Under the pieces are notes generated by a model. That model was given only the letters and a program-made list of their open reading frames with translations. It made no database searches and was not told the DNA's origin. From Pseudo-nitzschia pungens (taxonomy: Eukaryota > Bacillariophyta > Bacillariophyceae > Bacillariales > Bacillariaceae), in NCBI GenBank assembly GCA_037355855.1, contig CM074767.1, positions 2,232,001 through 2,296,000 on the forward strand: a DNA stretch of 64,000 nt, read 5' to 3'. Numbering within the stretch: the stretch's first letter is position 1; each line of letters starts with the position of its first letter. Both the position numbers and the translations under genes were made by a program. Shown here in pieces: positions 57,541 through 64,000 of this stretch.

Positions 57541-58344
57541 TGATACCCCGACAGGCAAAATGCATACAGCAGGAATCGGACCTACACTGATTGAGACCCC
57601 TGCCCCAAACGAGATCGCGCCCACGATCGAAGCAGGAATCGCCGTGCCTACGATTGAGACCCCTGCCGTGAACCGATCCAGGCCTACAGCAGGAATCGTC
57701 CCCACGATTGAAACCCCTGCTCCCCCCGGACTGATCCTCATGTCTGATTGCACGAGTCTGCAACCCCCCCCAAGCCCTGGAACCACTTCAAACCCTCCCT
57801 GTATTCCAAGAAGCTCAAACCCAGTGATATGCTACCCTCTAACGAGAAGTATTCATATTACAAGCTCTGACATCTACAGCAGCTGTGTACCTCCAGAGAT
57901 TTGACCCCCTGTTCCATTTCATCCGATGACCGGCTCCACACAAGGCTTTCAGCGCTTTATTCTCATCCTCAAGTTGTTTCTGAAGATGATTCATCGGAGA
58001 CTCGCGGGGACAAGGTAGAAGACAAGCCGAGCCTCACGATAAATGCCCTTCATACACCCCTGTATGAGCCTGCATACACTGATGGCATGGATATGTTTGA
58101 ACTGGATCCCCAGACCGACATCAGGGATGCAGCGGTTTCACTATCTGCAGTGTATAGGGACAAGCAAATTGCTTGGGCTGATTTGGAAGAGCCAATCGAT
58201 CCGGAAACAGATACAACCCGAAGAAGAAAGCAATGGGGAACATCGATCGATACTGACAGGTACAGCAACATAACATTGATTCGGACAGACTCTCGAAGAT
58301 ACGGGGCATATCGAAAAGGAAGGCAAGAGCAACTCTCAGAGTAA
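57541..58344 (+). pseudogene. Low-complexity pol spacer fragments
   Basis: Two frames, 57395-57904 and 57901-58344. The first repeats PTIETPA several times (about 57575-57725) and is Pro/Thr-rich. The second (DMFELDPQTDIRDAAVSLS) shows no domain. They may be linker between protease and integrase; the link is inferred from position only. Confidence 0.4.
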
Positions 58345-58378
58345 CCACGCAGAAAGGATTCAGGAACCCCAGTATCCT

Positions 58379-59388
58379 TTGGTTAGAAGACTCCAGACAC
58401 AGAGTTTTAGGAATAAGAGGGTGACGGCAGGCAAGTGGGAGATTGATACTTGGTATGCAAAGGGTATCAAGCATCATGTGACAAGACAAGGCAGCGCAAG
58501 TCTTTTAGCTGTAAGGGCTATGAGGAATTCATCCCTATCCACAGCAAGAAGCAAGCCGCTGATGGCCTGAAGATCTTTATCCATGAGAACAGAGCAGAAC
58601 TCAGTATAGGACACCTCAGCAGAAGCATTCGGAAGAAGATTGCAAGAAAGAAATCCCCCAAGAGACTGTGGGCATTCTGTGGTGAGCTTGTTGCAGGACA
58701 CGATACAAGAACGAATACGACAAATTTCCTTTGTACTGTAACAGATCATTGCGATGCTAGCAAAGTCTCCCAACGTTTCGCTGAAACGTCATGGATCTCT
58801 TCCAACTTTACCGCCAGATGCATCCGAAGAATCGACTTCCAAGACATTATCTCACTCATTAGACAGTCATGAAAGGGGACCACTACATCAGAAATTACCA
58901 GGCATAGAATATACAACTCCCAGAGGAACTATTTGAGAACCACCAGGATAGATGGCCAGATGATTCAGCTACCAGAACCTGAAGCCTCTATTCCAGATGT
59001 GGATGAGCTCTACGATGAGTATATTGGAAACAAGGTCATGATCCAGAGAGGAGACGAACGGCTCAGTTGATGAAGAAGGCCATATGTCCACTCTACTAGA
59101 CAAGATGAGATGGCAGTTACCAAAGAACAAGCCGCCATAGCAAGTGCCGCGTCCGACAAGATTCGTCCTGTTACAACCAAGGGGTGGAGGCTCCTGGCCA
59201 GGTGGAAGGATGGGACTGAATCGTGGTGCAAACTTGGTGATATCAAGAAGGAGTCTTTTCCTGTTGGGGCTGCACAATATGCCGTTGATAACCAGATTGC
59301 AGATGAATCAGCTTTCAAATGGTGGGTACCTCATGTACTCCGAAGGAAAAAGAGACTCCTCCAGACTACCAAGGAGCCCTCAGTATAA
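58379..59388 (+). pseudogene. Copia integrase and downstream pol remnant
   Basis: Fragments in more than one frame: 58450-58872 with RKKSPKRLWAFCGELVAGHD, matching the integrase part just after the catalytic core, and 58942-59388 with VTTKGWRLLARWKDGTESWC and AFKWWVPHVLRRKKRLL, the segment that precedes reverse transcriptase in diatom copia elements. Stops at 58872 and about 59068 break the frame, and the catalytic Asp/Glu region is not clearly kept. Confidence 0.7.
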
Positions 59389-59499
59389 GGACGTTCAAGG
59401 AATGCACAACAGAGTGCGGTGCCGATGTTATGCAAAGAAAAGGCCACAAGTTACAGCAGTATGCACCCAGCAAATGAACCAGTAGCGTGCTGCTGGAGT

Positions 59500-59549
59500 G
59501 GCGTGTTACAGTTGGCGTGTTACAGTTGGCGTGTTACAGTTGGCGTGTT
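59500..59549 (+). repeat. 14-bp tandem repeat
   Basis: Four successive copies of GGCGTGTTACAGTT (the last cut short), within the stretch where reverse transcriptase would be expected. Confidence 0.85.
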
Positions 59550-60349
59550 ACGACTGCGTACGGCGATTCATTGAAGACTCGCGGGGACAAAGTTGATGTT
59601 ATCTGAGTACGAGCCTTGCAAGAATCGAACCTGCAGACACAGAGCTGTGGCTGACTGCCACTGCGAGACCATTGCGGGATGCAACGGAACCGAACGCCGA
59701 CAGTGCTCCGCTTATGGGAACATGCTGTCTCTGTTACAGGTTGCAATGGCAGCGCAACGGAGTTGCGCATAAGCGCTAAGTCGATTCGTTGAGGACTCGC
59801 GGGGTCGAATTAGTAGATGTTACCCGCGTAACGATCCTGCCATCACGGGGACACGCTGTCCCTGTTGTAGGTGGAACACCAGCAGCAGCGCATCTGGGCC
59901 AAGCGATCAAGCATATCTCTGTGAATGGAGACATAATGTCCCTGCTATGAGCGAACGCTTAGGCTGATATAGTGGAAGCGCAACAACGTTGCATGGAACA
60001 GAAGCTGATTGCCACGACCGATTGGATGTATTTCAGTTACTCTATGGATGACGCTGATTGCCATGACCATTACAGTACGGGGACATGTCATTCCTGTTAC
60101 AGGTTGAACGCCAGCAGGCTGGAGCAATTGAAGAAGAGCAGCAGCAGAAACGCTCATGCGGAAGCTGAAGTGTTACGACACGACGACAATGCCCTGTTAA
60201 AAGCGCAACAGTGTTGCACGAAACAGACGATTGCAAACAGCATCGAAGTTGACACGAGACAGGAGGCAGCTAGGCAAGCGCATGGTAAATGCTCGTACGG
60301 AATGTACGACCTAGCAGTGCCTCAGGTATTTTTTGAAAGACACTAAGTG

Positions 60350-60575
60350 CTGTATCGATTGAATGTATCGATTGAATGCATTGATTGAATGTATCGATTG
60401 AATGTATCGATCGAAGACTATTCAATTCATCCCTGCTACGACGCTAGCGCATGTTCTCTACAGATGACGCTGACGCTGATTGCCACGAGTTACTCTACGG
60501 ATGACGCTGATTGCCACGACCGATTGAATGTGTTGATCGAATGTATTGATTGAATGTATCGATCGAAGACTATTC
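60350..60575 (+). repeat. 13-bp GAATGTATCGATT-type repeats
   Basis: Clusters of ATTGAATGTATCG with small changes at about 60355-60415 and again at about 60525-60570. They are part of a non-coding filler between the pol remnants. Confidence 0.75.
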
Positions 60576-61264
60576 AATTCAGTCCAATGCAAGGATCGAA
60601 CTATTCAGCCCAGAGACCAGTATTGATACTGTGACATCGAAAATACTACGTTTGATACTACCATGAATACAGAACTGCTGTTCCGGGGACAACCAAATGA
60701 TTGAACTGGTCATCCTGTTACAGGAGCAGCGTGGTCTTGAATATATGATCTACGAATCGATATGATCTACGAATCGGGAGCTGCTGTTCGGAAGATAGTA
60801 TTACGGGAGCAGCGAAGATTCGGATTGATGACGAGAAGTGACAAGCGAACCTATACGGGAGCCCATCGGAAGAGCCTTTCGGCACAGTGCTATACGGGAA
60901 CAGCTTGCTCATGATTGAACGAATCGATTGACGCTAGTGGCTACGATTGACTAAATGTACGCGTTGCAGGAGCAGTGTGTTTTGAATCGATGGCAATTGG
61001 ACAAGCGTTCCTATGAATGAACTGAGTGGAACAGGAGCAACAGTTACACTGTTCCGGGGACAGCTTGCTCAATTATTACGTCCAGGATGACACGAACTGT
61101 ACGAACAGCGGATAGACAGCTGAATCGACCTCTCAGCTGAGTCATGTTAACCACAACGGACGAGCCGTCAGCAGCCAGTTCGGGGACCGGTCTGGTCCAG
61201 CACCAACTGAAACGACGAATGATTTATAATAGGCTAATAGCCTTGGGATGTGCCAGGATAAGGT

Positions 61265-61513
61265 TTGGTGTGTAGGGCAAAACGCGCTAACAGCCGGGAC
61301 GATATACTATCTTTGAAAGCATACAGGGCAAAAGGTCCTAAGTGCTGGAACAATGTCCACAAAACCCCCATTACCACAATGCGCACGAGACTATTGCTGC
61401 TGGAACAATCCGTGTTGCAAAAGGAACCAGGAGAGAGCAACATTGCAGATCTATTCACCAAGTCGCTTAATGGTCCCATGTTGAAGAGCCACTGCGAGCG
61501 CTGCATGTGGTAG
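61265..61513 (+). pseudogene. C-terminal end of copia RNase H
   Basis: An 82-residue frame ending SNIADLFTKSLNGPMLKSHCERCMW, the usual end of copia polyproteins (NIADLFTK..). The upstream RNase H and reverse transcriptase motifs are not present, so only the last part of pol is left. Confidence 0.75.
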
Positions 61514-61955
61514 CTGCTAGCTGCATTATTCGGGGTACTTTGGTCCCTGACAGGCAGTTCGGACGCAGCGGATTCCAATTCGGATTTCGATTTATGTATG
61601 ATATTACATGTTCGGGAGTCTCCCGGTACACCGGTTCCGGGGACTATAAACTTGAACTACAATAGGCTGATTGATTTCCTCGTACGTGTCAAGGAATGGA
61701 ACCAATGGGCAAAACGTCCTCCGGTTCACCCCCTTTTTTTTTCTACTACGAATCAGCCGGGCCTCTGATAGGAAGCTGCAATATTTGATGCAGTTTGATC
61801 TCTGACAAGTTATATGGAAGCATTCCTGAATTCTGTTATGATCCATCGAAGTGTCCTGGTACAACAAACAAGGTCTATTGGTGTCCCCCTGGGAGTATCA
61901 GTTTCCGGGGACCAATGTGGTTGCTTATACAGGCACTAGAATGAATCACGGGGAC

Positions 61956-62864
61956 TATGAAGATATTCAAGATGGGTGCTATGATCTGTGCTAAGGCTCC
62001 TGTGTAGGAGAGTGTACTGGGGCTACAGGCAGTAACATCCAATAGCTGACTAACAGGTGCTAAGCTGTGTGCTAAATGGTTAGCAACAGGCTTAGCAACA
62101 GGCTTAGCAACAGGCTTAGCAACAGGCTTAGCAACAGGCTTAGCAACAGGCTTAGCAACAGGCTTAGCAACAGGCTTAGCAACAGGCTTAGCAACAGGCT
62201 TAGCAACAGACCTATCCTGTTTGGTATGGGTGCTAACAAGAAGTTACTAGGGTCGTCGCGTACAATTTGTACCAATCGTACGTACCCCGAGTATAGCACC
62301 CGTAATGGTGTAGCTAAATGCTACAGGGTTAGGGTTGCTAAGCTACGATATACTGGAAGATGCTAACCTACCATGATACCATGCTAAGATACTACGCTAC
62401 CGCCGGGGTCGGGTCATTGGTGTATAATATGTACTATGACCGGATACCTGACCCAGACAGTTTCCCAACGAGCTAGCACGATTGGATATAATTAAGCCTA
62501 GCTACGCTACTCCGTGCTAGCTACGCTACTCCTTACGCTATGCTACTCCGTAGAATACAGTACTGGAGCTACAGAGCTCTATTATTCTACGAGTTATCGG
62601 AGCGCTGTCACGATACAGAGCTGAGCGCTTTGGCTCAGCTCCCTCTTTATTCACTCTTTTCTTTTCACTCTAAAATAAACAACTATCATGCCCTCCCCTT
62701 TCGATCGATTCCGATGTACCTCTAGGGAAGTACCTTGTAGTAACTAAGTGTATGCAATAGAGACCGAACAGTATCTTCTGTAGTCTCACTATTTGCCAGG
62801 ACTCTATGTGCTATTGTTGTTATTGCAATCCCCTTATTATTGCTGACAAGCAAATATCAACGCA
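61956..62864 (+). repeat. 3' LTR of the Ty1/copia retrotransposon
   Basis: 909 bp, the same start (TATGAAGATATTC) and end (ATATCAACGCA) as the 5' LTR. It holds eleven copies of the 12-bp repeat (62080-62210) against seven in the 5' LTR, which explains the length difference. Other differences are scattered point changes and small indels near 62640-62690. AACAG follows its end at about 62864-62868. Confidence 0.9.
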
Positions 62865-63840
62865 ACAGAGGACAAAACCACTATCGCTGGCCAGTCTGTT
62901 ACTCATCTTCTCCAAACACACACCAGTCCTCACAACTGGACACTCTGCTAACATGCTTACATTTTTGTCTCCTTCATGTCCTCTGCCTCATTCCCTTTTG
63001 TCATCTGGGGCGTTCTCTTCAGAGATGCCATTGGCAATATGCAGAGTCCCAACAACCTCAACTCAACCTTTACAGATCCCACACATCCTTGCCTATTTCA
63101 AACACCAAACATGGGGCGCATCTTCCAGCTGATATCACCCAACAACATGGGGCGTACTTGCCCAACAACATAGGGCGCATCTTCATGCTCTGTGCCATCA
63201 CTCATCCACATGGGGCGCATCTGACCTGCGCTATTGCCCATCCCTTTTATTCAACGTGGGGCGCAACCTATGCGCTATTGCCCATATTGGCTTTCATTTA
63301 TTTCTGCCTGTGTCACAGCTCCAACATGTCCATGACAACGAAGAAAGATTCTCTTGCTTCCCTGATCATAGATGGGGTGTGTTAAATTGTAACCATGACA
63401 CGATTCATTGCATACACGCACCATGCGCGAAATAGTTTTCTACAGGGTTTTCCAGTACTGATTGTACACTGACAGCAAACTTCTATGTACAATTTGTACA
63501 CAAAAAACAAACAGCAAACACAACAAGACAGCAACGTCGATTCCTTGACAAGATTGTTGTCCACACTTCTTTAGTTTAACTCTGATTTGAATACCTTGAT
63601 ACCTACATCCTGCTCCCTGAGCAACTCCCTGTAGAACTACAAGCCTAGGATCTAACTGACTGTGCCAAGTGGTAGTTAGAATAGATCCGGCCAACTGTCT
63701 TCCCCTTTGGTCGTAGTGGTGATCTGAGACTATCGATAGAACAGACTGGCACCTACACCGGTTTGCAGGCCTTTACCATTACAACCAGTAACAATATCTC
63801 CAAGCTTGCTCCTTATTCCCTAAGCTAAGTTCAGCTACAT
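62865..63840. other. Spacer right of the retrotransposon with GGGGCGCAT motifs
   Basis: Without a supportable gene, although a 181-residue plus frame (62840-63385) crosses it. Five ATGGGGCGCAT-like motifs lie at about 63110-63265, spaced 20-50 bp. It was part of the host locus, or of an older element, before the retrotransposon came in. Confidence 0.45.
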
Positions 63841-63846
63841 TTTAAC

Positions 63847-64000
63847 ACTAAGAGTTGGGGTATGTGGATTTGGTACAAATCATACTTGAGGGGCCTAGCA
63901 TCCTGTCTAGTAGCATCCTGTTTAGTATCGCCTTTTTGGTTATTCAGTTCCGTTCTTATCTTAGCATCCTGTATATCTTATAATACAGGGCTGCTAAGAG
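63847..64000 (-). repeat. Inverted unit of the 131-147-bp repeat, cut by the window end
   Basis: The reverse complement carries the same markers as the array at 52545-53185 in the same order: CAGCCCTGTATTATAAGATA, GATGCTAAGATAAGAACGG, AGGATGCTAG, CCCCTCAAGTATG and CATACCCCAACTCTTAG. At least one unit, in opposite direction; more may lie beyond the window. Confidence 0.85.

Larger units (their letters stand above)
54385..61955 (+). mobile_element. Internal region of a broken Ty1/copia retrotransposon, no reverse transcriptase found
   Basis: About 7.6 kb between matching LTRs. Remnants in order on the plus strand: unrecognised short frames, an acidic frame, a protease-like block, integrase-like blocks, a segment before the expected polymerase, and the very end of RNase H. 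The order protease-integrase-RNase H is that of Ty1/copia. From about 59400 to 61260, where reverse transcriptase should be, no such motif was seen; the DNA there holds short repeats. After the 5' LTR, TTTATCAGACCC faintly recalls the methionine tRNA primer site; GGGGAC directly before the 3' LTR may be the polypurine tract. Confidence 0.82.

Noticed and set aside
59615..59690. tRNA-like T-arm on the minus strand (GCAGG, TTCGATT, CTTGC)
   Set aside because: Only the T-arm can be folded; no matching acceptor strand, D-arm or anticodon arm could be found upstream. Probably chance in a repeat-rich filler.
62072..62366. Frames of repeated LLLS (minus) and NRLS (plus) in the LTRs
   Set aside because: These are readings of the 12-bp array, which is open in several frames. 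Array length differs by multiples of 12 between LTRs, and no family resemblance exists.
62840..63385. 181-residue plus-strand frame rich in His, Leu and Ser
   Set aside because: It starts inside the 3' LTR and crosses the GGGGCGCAT repeats; no domain or conserved pattern can be seen, so coding is not supported.

Overview
The window looks like nuclear DNA of a diatom, probably a pennate one; the species is a guess I do not press. The evidence is direct. The nitrite reductase begins with a signal peptide ending in ASA-FAP, the bipartite targeting signal of diatom plastids. A manganese-type superoxide dismutase also carries a plastid-style leader. Genes have few introns (about 60-210 nt, GT-AG), and the repeats are of diatom type: Ty1/copia elements, a Crypton-like tyrosine recombinase and many small inverted-repeat elements.

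Region 1 (1-14.3 kb) is a gene region with wide spacers. It holds a partial glutamine-rich protein, plastid MnSOD, the SUMO-conjugating enzyme UBC9, the mitochondrial succinyl-CoA ligase alpha subunit, a truncated protein resembling the N-terminal part of AMP-binding enzymes, and ferredoxin-nitrite reductase. An 810-bp foldback element with an 8-bp target duplication (hAT signature) lies before the nitrite reductase.

Region 2 (14.3-27.6 kb) is one very large HECT ubiquitin ligase of the HUWE1/UPL1/TOM1 type, about 4,385 residues, on the minus strand.

Region 3 (27.6-43.4 kb) is accessory DNA: a 2.5-kb inverted-repeat element filled with a G-rich minisatellite, two paralogous genes of an uncharacterised family sharing a GDNPSC-GPP motif and an identically placed intron, an old solo LTR, and an apparently intact pogo-like DNA transposon with TIRs and a TA duplication.

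Region 4 (43.6-48.7 kb) is a compact housekeeping cluster: splicing factor Prp18, prohibitin 2, a DPH4-type J protein with a CSL zinc finger, and a double-hotdog thioesterase-like protein.

Region 5 (48.9-64 kb) is almost all mobile DNA: a small hairpin element, a frame-broken Crypton-like recombinase gene, a 131-147-bp tandem array that reappears inverted at the window end, and a 9.3-kb LTR retrotransposon of the Ty1/copia type. That retrotransposon keeps its LTRs and target duplication but has broken coding remnants, and no reverse transcriptase could be found. Its two LTRs differ by four copies of a 12-bp repeat.

The cellular genes cover nitrogen assimilation, plastid oxidant defence, the citric acid cycle, ubiquitin/SUMO conjugation, splicing, mitochondrial quality control and diphthamide synthesis. 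They show no operon-like relation. Exon limits were set by reading splice sites and checking that the frame is kept.
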